A stretch of 64,000 nt of DNA from the NCBI GenBank assembly GCA_001051155.2, contig JYIP02000001.1, forward strand, positions 1,116,001 to 1,180,000. The letters are read 5' to 3'. The number at the start of each line of letters is the position of its first letter. Positions within the stretch are counted from its first letter, which is position 1. The position numbers and the translations under genes are program-made. This stretch comes from Chrysoporthe austroafricana (lineage: Eukaryota > Ascomycota > Sordariomycetes > Diaporthales > Cryphonectriaceae). The notes beneath the pieces are model-generated. The model searched no databases. It saw only the letters and a list, made by a program, of their open reading frames with translations, and had not been told where the DNA came from. This document shows, piece after piece, positions 1 through 11,531 of this stretch.

Positions 1-280
1 TTTGTAGCTCTGTCGCGAGATGGTCCGTGCTTCTCCGTCATGCCTGCCGCATACTGCAGGGTCCCCACCAAGCATCTCACCATTGCTCCACAGTACTCAC
101 TATGTACAACCAACCGCTCCCTCACCGAACCTCGCTGAAGACCAAGCACCCTTCCAAAACGACAGCCCCTCCCGAACACTCGTACCTTGCAGTCTGCTTT
201 CTGGGAATTGAATGGTTACATGATCGAGTATTGATCGCAGCAAAGCTCGATCTGAGCTGCTGACCACCGCTGCCCTCACC

Positions 281-1147
281 ATGTCTGCAAGCAAAGCCGC
301 CCGGGTTGGCGAAGAGTATGTGCCACTCTATGCCAAACCTCCATTCCCTGCCTCGTCACTCTACTGCTTCTTCCGGCCTTTTCTTGTTTCTCAGCTATGC
401 TTCTCTAATAGCTAACGTCGTCATAGGATATGGAAGTAAGCGCCACCCTTAGGTTCCTCTCATGATCTACTGGCCAAACTTCCCTGGCCCTATCCTGCCT
501 TCCTCCCTTGCTGATCAATCTCGAAGGACACGCATCGACAAGGTTAATTCAGAACTTGTTGTGCTCACGTACGGCACTATCGTCGCACAGCTTTGCAAGG
601 ACTTTGACAGTGACTACGTGGAAGTCAACAAGCAACTAGACAAGATGGGCTACAACATCGGTCTCCGGCTGATCGAGGACTATCTAGCGAAGTCGAATAC
701 CATGAAGCGCTGCGCAAATTTTCGGGAGACGGCTGAGATGATCTCGAAGGTGCGCATGTCAGAGAAGCTGATTTGATGACCGGCCAAGCCTTGGTCATCC
801 TTTGTTATTATGGCTAACATGAAAATTCCTCGCAGGTCGGCTTCAAGATCTTCCTCAACATAACACCCACCATTACAAACTGGACCAGCGACAGCAAACA
901 ATTCTCACTCGTCTTCGAAGAGAACCCTCTCGCCGACTTCGTGGAGCTGCCGGACGATGGCCGTGCCCAGGACGAGCTCTGGTACTCGAATATATTCTGT
1001 GGTGTGCTGAGGGGTGCTCTAGAGATGGTACAGATGCAGGTTGAGGCACATTTTATCAGCGATATCCTGAGGGGCAATGACTCAACCGAGATGAGGATAT
1101 CGCTAATCCGCTACATCGATGATGAGCTTCCGCCGGAGGATGATTGA
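281..1147 (+). CDS. BET3: TRAPP complex subunit Bet3 (TRAPPC3), 192 aa, four exons
   Basis: Core subunit of the TRAPP tethering complexes, which act as exchange factor for Ypt1/Rab1 in ER-Golgi traffic. Exons read as 281-315, 427-435, 527-749 and 836-1147. All junctions are GT...AG and keep one frame. The protein runs MSASKAARVGEE-IW-KTRIDKVNSE, then the family core with GYNIGLRLIEDYLAKS, and ends in RYIDDELPPEDD, which is about the usual length for Bet3. The Cys in MKRCANF sits where the family carries its acylated cysteine (family knowledge; modification inferred). Exon 2 is only 9 nt and encodes the rest of Glu, Ile, Trp and part of Lys; skipping it would drop three residues in a conserved stretch. 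The ATG at 281 is chosen because it gives the family N-terminus directly before the first intron. Confidence 0.95.
427..435 (+). other. 9-nt microexon of BET3
   Basis: The nine bases GATATGGAA lie between a 111-nt intron (316-426, donor GTATGT, branch-like GCTAAC, acceptor CATAG) and a 91-nt intron (436-526, donor GTAAGC, acceptor GAAG). Their inclusion completes Glu, adds Ile-Trp and starts Lys, restoring the EIWK segment expected in Bet3. Confidence 0.85.
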
Positions 1148-3544
1148 TTCTCTTAGTTAGGCTAGCCGGGCTGATGAGCTATCCGAGAGACTTCCAAGCA
1201 ATAGTGGTGTATATTTCAGGCCAGTAACGGATGCTAGTGGGAAAGCCCGGTTTGCTCTCAAATGGTGCTCTTGACGCTGAAGAGAGAACCGCTTGGAGCA
1301 CCAAAGGCCCTGTCCACATTGATAGTGGCAGAAGTAGACGGCGAAATTGGAGCCTGACATTGGGGGTTTAAAGCAATTCTCTGAATCCTTCTTTGATAGA
1401 GCAGAACATTAGAGGGGCAGAGAATCCCACACGGAATATTGCGCGACAGTCGCGAAGTCCTATCCAAAACGTAGTTCCTTTGTCGCTCCGATGTCTCTCC
1501 TGTCTAGACATGTATATCAGATAGGCTTGATATCAACTAAAGCGGCATGCCAACCCGCCTATGAGAACCTAGAGGGGCTCCGCGAAGTGAGATGTGCGTA
1601 AAGGCAAGGCCGATGGGTCATTTGGGCTTACCTCAGGAGAGCTACCCTCCGCGCGCACGAATTATTTGTCAGGTCTCTGCCCGGGACCATATTTAAGACA
1701 GCATGCAGAACCTCGCATATCTGGGCACTGAGCAGTCAAGACCTGATCCCAAGTCTGTTTGTTGGTTACACAGCACTTCTCGGGGTCTGGGCAATCATTA
1801 CAGGGTCATGCTGGTCCCGCCATGCTGGGCCGGCCGTCCTGTCTGTCTCAGACCGCCAACATTCTTCTTGCTTTTGCACCCATCCACGTGCTTTCAGACG
1901 CCCGCCCTTTTGCCGTTGTGTCTCGCGCCAAGCAGTTGTTTTTCTTCAAAATTTATGAGTCCAAACCCATGTTCCTTGTTCTCGCGACGGGCCTGCAGCG
2001 GGACGCGCCGGGGCAGGATGAGGCTCAAAAATCAAACTGTGCCAGGCGCAAGGACGAAGAGAGGGAGGTGGGAGAAGGGCCACAGCCTTACCACTACAGT
2101 GTCTCTCAGGCAGGACAGTTGGCATTGTCCCGTGTTTTCGCTTATAATACAGGGCCATGCTCCTCACGCCTACAGGGCACTGGGAAGGCTGTAGTGTCAT
2201 CGCAGATGTCATAGCGGAACCAGTGGATAAGCTTACATCGACATTTTGTCGTGGTAGGGCTGAGGCGGGGACGTGGAGGCTGACGCAGGAGGAAAAACTA
2301 AGAGTGCAGCATGTCTGGCAGGGATGGCAACGGAACTAAAGAAGCGAAGCAGAGGGCAGTGGAACTGCGGATTCTTTGTAGGTGTTTGCAATCACAGATC
2401 AAATGTTGCCACAATAATTCGTGATCACTCGTCTCATTGCAGGAGTCGGAAGCATATCTGTCAATATGCTTACCGTCTTCTTGATGTGGAGAGGGACACA
2501 CAATCTAATGCAAGGTACAGCTTCCCTTTGTTTCGTTTCAGGAAGGGATAGGTGATCTTGCAGCTGTCAAAGGGGGCCCCATGGTCCCTAAGCCCTTGGC
2601 CCTTGGCCCTGCTGGCGGCAGCGCTCCGCACACAGCGCCGTCGATGGAACCCTGAGCCCAGGCGGCAGGAACCACATACATAGTAGTACGTACGTAGCAG
2701 ACTAAGGAGGGGGGGTTCCACACTACTATCGGAATTCTACTACATGCCTACCACAGCGTGATGGGGGAAACACTTTGGTGACTTGCGTCCAGAGGCATGA
2801 GATGGTAATCCAGTAGACACCAGAGGAGCCTGCTGGAGAGGCGTTATACGTCTCTTGGTTGGGCCCTGTTGCAGACTCGGTGATTTTCTCAATACCTCTG
2901 GCCCCGGGTTAAGCCTCATCAAGGCAGACTCCAGGGCTTAGAGATGAGAGGCTCTATCTTGGAGCCGCCTAGTCAGAAGTGAAGAAAATTGTTGCAAGTT
3001 GCTTATCACCTGCTGGAACGCCACTCGCCGAGTCATCGGGCCTGGTGACAAACACGTCGGGCAGACTCCCCCAGATCACGTTGCTTGCCTGATGCGATCT
3101 CATCTGGCCAGTCTTGAATCGGAGCTTTATCACACCACCATCTGCCGGTCAATGCGATCCCTTTGCGTTACAACTGTGGTCTTCAAATTATTTTGCAGTC
3201 ACAAGCCTCCCAATTCCGAATCAGGCGATCTGGAACATCAAATAGCGCCGCTTTCTTAATTTCACAGGATATTGAAAGCAGTCCTGGAGAAGGGCCTCCT
3301 TGGCCGAGATTATGAGGCGTGAGCTCCGTCGGCCCCCCAGAGAGTGTAAATCTGGTTAGGCTGAGAGCTAGTGCTGCAGGTATGCCTGAAGTGTAGGGCG
3401 ACCTCCGAGCTGCCCCATTCACCTCATCTCCTCACTCTGCGAGGTGTCCCGACTTAATCCACCAAGCCACATGTGGCACAATTTTCTCAACTCGCCTTAC
3501 CCACCAGATTCATGGGCCTCTCATGTAATAATTCCTAATTTGTA

Positions 3545-3548
3545 TTTT

Positions 3549-3579
<31 letters not shown>

Positions 3580-3590
3580 CTTTTTTGTTT
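3545..3590. repeat. Poly-T/C low-complexity tract
   Basis: Runs of T interrupted by single C or G bases over about 45 nt. This is simple-sequence DNA in a gene-free stretch. Confidence 0.9.
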
Positions 3591-4540
3591 CTTTCTCGTA
3601 TACTCAGCTGAACATTCCATTCCAAAATGAAATGCTACAGAGTCTTGGGTATGAATAAATCGCAATTTTGCGGTGGGGTTGAACTTAGGATGTAGTAATG
3701 AACTATCGCAACACCATGCTAGGCGACATCAGCGACTTCGGAGATCTTAAGTTTTCTTTAAGTTCATACGATTCCTCGGAAGACATCGGTTTTGTTTACT
3801 CATCTATATCCATGCACGAGGTAGTACCTCGATTGCCCTGCAGAACACAGGAATAGGCGGTCACCTTACACGGAGTGCTGGGATCGATAATGGCCAAAGT
3901 AAGTTGGCAGAAGGGCAGCATCGACTCAATTCCTATTGAACTTCTTCGCCCTGGGAATTACTCGGTAGGGATGGGCCATGCTGTGATGTGGCAAGTGGGT
4001 ACTCAAGACGGGAGTCTCCGGAATGGACATGAAACGCGTGCAGCTTGGGGCATCCAGTCAGAGGATAATGCCAATCTTGGAACTCCTGCCTCAGGCAGAA
4101 ATCTGATACCACCTGTGGTCATTGCTCGATGACCAGACCCCTCGCCGTCGCCCACCCACCTTCTAAGCTAGAGAGCCCCAAGATCTTCTCTCCCACTTTC
4201 TTGTCTCTTCTATTACCTTGCCTTACCCGCACCACAGCTTTCACCTCACTTCCTCCTTTACCCCCCCTTCGCAACCAATCTGCGGAATGCTCTCTCACTG
4301 TTGCAAGAGCATCGCCCGACTAGCAGATTTTTTCTGATGTAGATCAATTGCGACTGGAACTCAGCCCTGCGACCAGACCAAAGGAGCGACAGCAACATCT
4401 GCTCTGCGCGCCAATCCCGGCCGAGAGACCTGGGGCTCCGCTCCCCACTGGCGCTGTACTGCGCTGCGCTGCTCGAAGGACCAGGTGGCAGGCCTCGCTT
4501 ACCCGTCCTCACTCGCTCCAACGCAAATCAGTTCCGAGGT

Positions 4541-4576
4541 GCCAGCACCCAGCACCCAGCACCCAGCACCCGCCCC
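4541..4576 (+). repeat. Short tandem repeat of CAGCACC-type 7-mers
   Basis: Four head-to-tail copies of a 7-nt CCAGCAC unit, followed within 25 nt by three GCACT-type 5-mers. The repeat lies in the upstream region of the SOM1-like gene. Confidence 0.85.
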
Positions 4577-4665
4577 CAGTGCACTGCACTGCACTCTAAC
4601 CTGGGCACCTCTCAACCACCAAACTCACTGAGTGGCCAGCCCCCTTCGCTTCATTCGCTCGACAG

Positions 4666-4689
4666 CCTAACCTAACCTAAACCCTACCC
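4666..4689 (+). repeat. Telomere-like CCTAA repeats with a telobox-like AAACCCTA
   Basis: The sequence reads CCTAACCTAACCTAA and then ACCCTACCC, close to the fungal telomeric unit CCCTAA. It sits about 580 nt upstream of the SOM1 start codon, so it is interstitial and may be a binding site for a telobox protein (inference). Confidence 0.6.
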
Positions 4690-4812
4690 GACCCAAGTCC
4701 AAGCCATCATCAATCCCAACCCGACATTTCCTCCTCGGCCAGTGCCCACTTCAACAACCTCGCCGCTCATATTCAATCTATACTGGCTTCCGGCTTGATA
4801 TCGAGACATCGC

Positions 4813-4872
4813 ATGCCGTACACTGGGACCCAGGCACGTAGTCGAACTGTCGGTCGGACCGTCGAGATCTGA
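4813..4872 (+). other. Possible upstream ORF (19 codons) in the SOM1 leader
   Basis: An ATG at 4813 opens 19 codons ending in TGA at 4870-4872. It lies about 390 nt before the SOM1 start, within CA/CT-rich DNA typical of a long fungal 5' leader. It matters only if transcription starts upstream of 4813, which the sequence alone cannot show. Confidence 0.3.
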
Positions 4873-5260
4873 CCCAACCACGCGTCTCAGGACTCCATCG
4901 CCAATCTGATCACCCACTCTTGCGAACCAGCGTCCACTACTCGACCGTGTCATCGCCAAGCATCAACACCACCTCTTTCGTCCCTGGTGCCGTTGCCACA
5001 TCCCGTTGCTCGTACGCGCTCTTGCGAAATCATCTATCTGACTCCGAAGAGCTGGCTCGATCACCTCTACCGGCACCGCCGAACCGTCAGTCGCTCCTGA
5101 CACCGCGTCTCCGCGACCTCGGAGCCAGCGCAGTCGAGCCTGTCCGTTAAGATCGAAGACTCCTCCGCCACTTGCCCCCGGCGCTTTTCCCCCCCGATCT
5201 CAACCATATCCTCCGCTGCGGCAGACTCGCTCTGCATCCGCAGGAGCACCTACCGACATC

Positions 5261-8016
5261 ATGAACAATATGGCCAGTATGCCCATGGTCCCCGGACCTC
5301 CAGTCGGCCCTGCTATGCCCATGATGGCCAACGGCGGTGTCGCCCCTGCTACTGGACCCCGACCACAACAGCCTAATGAGGCCAATAAAAACCTGTTGAA
5401 CACCTACATTTACGAATACTTCCTGCGCAACGATATGTTTGAGTGTGCGCGCGCACTCCTGAGGTCCGATCCTCAGATTAAGGTTCAGGATGGCCCAAAT
5501 GCCCGTCGCGACGAGAACGGAAACATAATCGGCAACGGTGTGGGCGACTCCATGGACACCGACAACAAGGACGGCATCGATGCCAAGGGCCCTGAGGGTC
5601 TGCCACAGCCATCCATCCCCAATCCTAGCCTAGACAACCCGTTCCTGTATGAGTGGTTCTGCTTGTTCTGGGATATGTTCAACGCCCAGAAGGGCAAGAG
5701 CGGCAACGTTCAGGTCAACTCCTACATGAATCATACTCAGGTATGTGTTATGCTCCATCCTGGGTACAGTCGCGTTCTGTTGGCTAATAGTTGACCGGTT
5801 ATGCAGACTCAGTCCCGTCTCCGACAGAATCAGCAGCAAGAAATGCTACGCAACATGCGCCCGGATAATATGACACCCCAGCAGCAACAGCTCCAGATGA
5901 TGCGCATGCAAAATGGCGGCATGAACATGGCCATGAAGCAGCCCAACAACATCGCCCAGCGAGCCATGGCCAACAACCAAAACAAGTAAGTATCGGTCAT
6001 GGCGCGATGGCTTCGCTGAGAAATCCTCTAACGACGTGATGCCTATAGTCCACAAATGCTGCAGATACTTCAGCAACAGAAGCAGGGCCAGATGCAGCGA
6101 GATCCCTCGGACATGGATGGTAACCGTGCGCGTCAGTCCTCTCCAGGCTCGGCTGAAAATGCTCCATCGCCTTCTAAGCGACCCCGCCTCGATGGTGGTG
6201 CTCCCTTTAATTCCGCCCAGCCGGGCATGATGCCCAATGGAAGACCCGGCCCTGCAGGGCAGGGTATACCAGGCCAGCAGGTAGGATCCGACCCTTCAAG
6301 CTCGCAGCAACAGTCCATGCAACTACTTCTCCTCAATGGCATAGACCCAGCATCACTGAAACCAGAACAGTTTGCCACCTTTCAGACTCAATCCCCAGCC
6401 GTTCAACAGAAGACCATTCAAACTTACGCTCAAAATCTGCAGCAACAGCAAAGCCAGCAGATGCCCAAGAACGGCGCGATGCCTAATGCCAATGGTCCCC
6501 CTGGCCAAGGTTCCCCCATGGTTCCCCAAGGACCCGATGGAGCTGCTGCCATCACCACGTTCTACAACACTGAGGGCATGGCTGGGCCCGGTGGCATAAG
6601 ACCTGGCGCCGGTCCAGGCGCCGGTCAGCAACCTGGTGGGAGCAACCATGCTCTCCAGGACTACCAGATGCAACTCATGCTTCTCGAGCAGCAGAATAAG
6701 AAAAGACTCATGATGGCTCGCCAGGAGCAGGACGGCGGCGGCAACAACATGCAGATGGCTCGAGATGGTCCTGGTGGCCCCGGTGGCCCCGGTGGGCCTG
6801 GCGGTCCTCCTGGAGCTGGTGCCCCCTTCCAGAGCGCCTCGCCTCAGGGTGGACGGCCCGGAGCGTCACCAAACCCCACTGACATGAAGCGTGGGCCCCA
6901 GCAGATGAACCCGGCTGGTATGGGCTCCCCAATGGCCGAAGGTGCGCAGTCCCGTGGATCGCCCAATACCATGTTCATGGGCAACCAGTTGGACCCCAAC
7001 CAGGCTCCTCATTTCTCCAACATGAATGGTATGGCCGCTACTGGCAACATGCCCGGTGGGCCGCAGATGAATGGCATGCGCCCGCCAAGCTCACACCCCC
7101 AACCGCCATTTAACGGACCGATGAATCCTGCGCAGCAGCAGCAGATGATGGCTGCTCGTCAGCAGGGACAGATGGCCGGCCCGCCTGGTCAACAGATGCA
7201 ATGGCAACAACAGCAGGGCGGTCCCGCGGGCCCCAACGGTAATCAGATGGTGCCTCAAAGTCAGACACCACAACAGGTCCAGGGTACGCCGCGCCAATCC
7301 AATACTATGCCGCCGCCGGCCCAGCCCGCCGCCGCCGCAGCAGCTGCCAACGCACGGAACACATCATCGCCACAGGTTAGCAATGCTGCACCGCCTACTC
7401 CGTCTCAGCAAAACAAGGCCGCTCCCAAGAAGAAGGATACGAAGAGTGCGAAGGACAAGGTGAGATCTAGATGTGCCCCCTTCTGCGTGTCCGTCAGTGT
7501 GTAGTAACGTTCCTCTAAATAAAGCGCGCTGCGAATCAGAAGAAGTCCAACGCCAATCTCAACACTGCAGGAGCAACGCCTGCCGCCGAACCTGCCGCGG
7601 AAGCTGAGGCGCCCACGCCCGCGACACCCATCACGCCGGTCAACCCGCAGCAGAACCTCAACAGACCAGGTCAGAATGCCGGTCCCAACCAAGGGATGCC
7701 CAATGGCCAGGGTCCTGCGCCGGTACCTCAGCAGGCCGCTCCTCCTCTGGTCCCGCAACCTGACTCGAACCAAAACTTCAACATGGACAACATTGTCAGT
7801 ATTTTTGCCTTCAGTCTGTTATTATCACAGTTGCTAACTAGCCTCTTGCAGGGCGATTTTGGAAGCCTGGATTTCGCGAATCCACTGTCCACAAACGATG
7901 TGCTGACCGATTTCGACTTTGACTCCTTCCTCCACGATAATGAAGGAGGTGACGGCGGATTCGACTTCGGCTCAACTGGGGCTTTTATGGATGCTGAGGG
8001 TATCGAGACCACCTAG
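5261..8016 (+). CDS. som1: LisH-domain transcriptional regulator of the Som1/SomA/Flo8 type, five exons
   Basis: Regulator of adhesion, development and cAMP-PKA output in the family (Flo8 in yeast, SomA in Aspergillus, Som1 in rice blast). Exons read as 5261-5740, 5807-5985, 6049-7459, 7525-7794 and 7852-8016, giving 834 aa. A LisH motif lies at about residues 43-75 (NLLNTYIYEYFLRNDMFECA), followed by LDNPFLYEWFCLFWDMFNAQ, which is typical of these proteins. The long middle is rich in Gln, Met, Pro and Gly, with poly-Q and poly-A stretches. The C-terminus has acidic and aromatic FDFDSFL-type segments. The last intron (7795-7851, 57 nt) is a multiple of three without a stop, so its retention would add 19 hydrophobic residues. 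The TAG at 8014-8016 is followed by a coherent in-frame extension, listed separately. Confidence 0.9.
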
Positions 8017-8118
8017 CCGAATGGCGACCTCAACAGCATGACCAAGTCACCGGGGTTCGATCCCTACGACGAGTTCCTTGGTTTTGCGCCAGGAAATCAC
8101 GCCGGCTCTCCGTATTGA
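8017..8118 (+). other. In-frame extension of SOM1 beyond its TAG (33 codons, then TGA)
   Basis: Directly after the TAG at 8014-8016 the same frame stays open for 33 codons to a TGA at 8116-8118. It begins PNGDLNSMTK and contains SPGFDPYDEFLGF. The composition is protein-like: an acidic/aromatic segment like those just before the stop, and mostly G or C third positions. Three explanations are possible: a C-to-T change of a former CAG that shortened the protein, translational readthrough (TAG followed by C), or a chance open stretch. I found no intron that removes the TAG and keeps both flanks in frame. Confidence 0.5.
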
Positions 8119-10375
8119 GACGGCAGCAACCATTTTTTGTCGATACCCAAAAATTTTTCTGTATTCTTACTTGATCGCCCTGGATCCACTCCACCAATCC
8201 GCGAAGACATCTCCCACGTCGCGTTCTCTATCCACGCATGAGGAGATGAGACGGGACTCGTACGCATTCGCACCGCTCAATTGCTTCCTGCAGCGTAGCT
8301 ACACCTTATTGATGCGGGGCGGACATGAGTTCCCAGAGCTCTCTCTTCACTACTACAGTTTCCTTTGGACTGGGCTTGTTTTGATATTGCACTCGGTGCT
8401 TGTGGGATTTTCTTGGGGGTTTCTTCAGTATAATGCGTGTCCGTGATGGGGATTTCTCACGGTACGGCTTGGCACCCCCAAAGTCTGGTGGTTCATATAT
8501 CGTCTGAGATAGTCTAATCGTCTTTGCGTTGCTTATCAACTGTGCTCGATCGCGCCACAGTTACATTTACCTCCAACGTCACATCATCACCGCCGACTTG
8601 GACCCTCTTTTGCGCTTTTTTTTTTTTTTGTTTTTTCTTTTCCTTTTCAGTCTCGACTGGCAACAAAATAAGCAGCAAAGGCGACATCGCATCCTAAATC
8701 GACTGACCCGACTCCTACATATCATATCATTTTCCTTGTCTCGAAGAAACATGAGGCATTGTTCTCTTTCGACTTTGCCACATCTGATGAATGACCATAT
8801 CAAACACAAAAAAGGGATCAGTGATGAAAGGCGAGGATTGAGAGGGTCGGATTGGATTCCATGCCGAGGTGTTCTGGTGACGACGATTAGGTGCATCAAG
8901 GGGAAGTAATGTACTTTTCCATACAACGATCAATAGCTGCTGTCAAGTCATTCATGCTCCAACCTAAGTTTCTTGCTGGTAACATGAATTTCTTTCGCGT
9001 CTGGCATGTGCCCGTGGTCTTCCAGGCGGAGTACTCCGATAGCATGGATGATGGCAGAAGGTGTCGACTTCTCTCCCACTTACCAGATATCTAGGAGAGG
9101 GTGAGTTGAGCAGTCTCAAAAATGGGCCTGTTCTGTAATTCACGGAGACAGAACTGTTTGGTCGGTGTATGACTGTGCTTTCTCTGCTCCTGTTCCTCAT
9201 CATCCTATGCATCTTTGAACAGAGTAGCACTTGCTCAAATCCCCCTCATCGTGATGAGTATCATTCACCCAAATGACCGTAATGGCGCGAGAGGTCCAGG
9301 GCCACTTTTCCGAGGCACCCAGCAGGTCACGGCTGGCTCCACGGATGCCAGTGATGGTCTAATTCCAATGCAAACACTTTATTGAACATCATCCTCTTTA
9401 TACCACTACCGACGATATCACACACGTATGTAGCCAAGTTCACCCCCAAGCCAGACCTCAAGGAGCGTCGATCTAGGCATGCCGATAACTTCCAGACGGC
9501 AATCATTGAGAGCATCTACGACATGCCCCATGCCGTGATGAGGGGCTCTGGGAGGGTGATATTAAGGATGATGGACAGGAAAGGGATGATACTGGTCGAA
9601 GCTTGAAGGCATGTTTAAGGATATAGGTAGCGGAAGAGTGCTTTTGATCCATGTTCAAGAATAATTATCACGTAACTGTCACAAAACGATTAACCTCATG
9701 TACCCAGGCCTGCCAGCTAACGTCAACTCCTGTGTCCATTGCCTAGATATATAGCTGCAAGCCCAGGACATGAGGAGTACAAGGGTAAGGCTCGTCATAG
9801 GGCAGCACTTAATGCGGGTACCCGTCTCTGCTGATACATGATACTTCATGTTTTTATGTCGACAATCAAATATCATTGGTGTCCTCGCTCTACAAGCAGG
9901 GCAAGAAGAGCAAGATGTTGGTGTGACCTGTCACTGGCAGCAAACACCCGTGCAGCTAGAGACATTTTGCAACAGGGACGGGGGGCCATGCAGGTTTTGA
10001 GCAAGAACTTTCTCAAATTCACTCGATCTTTGGAATCTCAACTGTCGGTCTTCGAACTGTGGCTCTCTTTTCATCCCACCACCACTCCACTCACCTGTCA
10101 CCAGGGTCCAGTTTCGTCTATTTCAGACCCAGGTTCTGTGACGAACCTTGGAACCTTCCAAAGGTCCTCTCGGCGACGGCTTATCGATTCTAAGCATTTC
10201 ATGGTCTATGTTAATGTTTGCAACTGTCTCTCCAACCCCTCTCCAACTTAACAGCCCTCTGCAAAACCATCTGGTGGAGCTCCCTGCCTTCTAGAGTCAA
10301 GCCTCGACGACGACGTGGCAACCCACATATCGAAAGACTGAGGTGCCCATTTCAGTCACTCTCCACATCTACAAT
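8119..10375. other. Intergenic region downstream of SOM1
   Basis: It holds the likely 3' UTR of SOM1, then a T-rich tract near 8616-8643, then about 1.5 kb with no convincing frame on either strand. The last 300 nt are CA/CT-rich and probably form the promoter and leader of the next gene. Confidence 0.5.
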
Positions 10376-11531
10376 ATGGCTGAGTATCAGATGGCGAGCG
10401 AGCCCAACATATACATCTCTAATGGCACCTGCTACTCTGGCCCACACCTTGCGGCTGTTCCAGCCATGATTCCCTGTGGCAACGCCTTCTACGGTCCAGC
10501 CTCCTGCTGTCAGGCGAATGATACATGCCTCTTGAGCGGTGTCTGCTTCAACCAGCAGTACTGGACGACATACGTTGCTGGGTGTACCGATGCTGAGTAT
10601 AACTCGACCGTGTGCCCTGACAAGTTCGAGGACAAAGGTGAGTGACCGTGGTGAAGCCCACCCGACTCACCTCTCCATAACAGGTCGGTTGACACGCCAT
10701 GCCCTCGCAGAGGCCCCATGGCTAGGAATGTCATATTGTAATGGTACCAGTAACCAATGGGTTCTCTGCGACCAGAAGGACCATCCAGGCACCCTCGTCA
10801 AGCCAGACCCGTGCTACTGTCCCACCGCCACCGCCGAGCGCGGCATGACGCTGAACCAGTTCTCGACCATCAACGATACAGCAGTCCTTCCTAGCGCTAC
10901 TGGCCTCAGCATCCAGTTCGTCGCGGGCTACTATCCTACACCTCCGTCAACGGCGACCTCATCTGCTTCAACTGCGACTTCCCAGCCTCCTGGAGTGAGT
11001 TCATCACCGCCAGCCTCAAGCGCTCTCACAACTCCGACCGCCTTGACCACGACAAACCAGCCCATCCAGGGCCTCACCACCTCTGCTACGATCGGCGTGG
11101 CAGTTGGCGCCTCCATCGGCGGCCTCGCCCTCCTCACAGGACTCATCTACCTCCTCCTACGCCGGCACCGCACTAAGCGTTCCCAGGCCACCCAGACCGC
11201 CGACCGAGAAGAGAAGACACCTGAGCTGCCCACCCAGCACGGGGCCACAGACCCCAGGACCATCGGCATCGCGTACGGCGGCGAAGGACGGGCCAACGAG
11301 GATGTGTCCCAGATGTCCAGTCCGCCTCCGTCCGCGATCTCGGAGCTGGAAAACAATAGGGCAGCGCGCCCGTGGTCCATGGTATCGGAGCTTGAGGGCG
11401 AGGGCGGTGGGGCGGGGATGATGTCCATGTCGCCAGGGAGGATGGAGGCTATCATGGAGCAGGGATACGGACAGACACAGGGAGGCCCGAGTGAACTTCC
11501 AGCGCACCAACTGGCAGAGTTGCCTGCGTGA
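10376..11531 (+). CDS. Cys-rich single-pass plasma-membrane protein with Ser/Thr stalk, 360 aa
   Basis: Exons read as 10376-10637 and 10711-11531. The N-terminal domain is cysteine-rich (GTCYSGP, MIPCGNA, SCCQANDTC, VCFNQQY, CTDAEYN, then SYCNGTSNQWVLC), a pattern shared by a large Pezizomycotina family of putative sensor-like surface proteins. A Ser/Thr/Pro-rich stalk (about residues 190-240) precedes one membrane helix (IGVAVGASIGGLALLTGLIY), a basic stop-transfer RRHRTKR and a disordered cytoplasmic tail of about 115 residues. No clear cleavable signal peptide is seen, so the single helix may direct insertion. An alternative acceptor at 10683 keeps the frame and would add nine residues. 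An ATG at 10343 would add 11 residues. Ligand and role are unknown. Confidence 0.8.

Larger units (their letters stand above)
1148..4600. other. Gene-poor stretch between BET3 and the SOM1 leader
   Basis: No frame here gives a recognisable protein or a credible exon chain on either strand. The longest open frames (163 and 151 aa near 1.7-2.2 kb) overlap each other in different frames and look like chance. The stretch includes a T-rich tract around 3545-3590 and ends in pyrimidine-rich DNA from about 4190, which looks like the start of the promoter and leader region of the next gene. Confidence 0.5.

Noticed and set aside
1703..2214. Overlapping 163- and 151-codon frames
   Set aside because: They are in different phases on the same strand, lack domains, and have no start or leader features.
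7949..8016. An intron ending at CACCTAG that would remove the TAG of SOM1
   Set aside because: Its length is not a multiple of three, and it would shift the frame and delete the conserved FDF segments, so it does not explain the extension.
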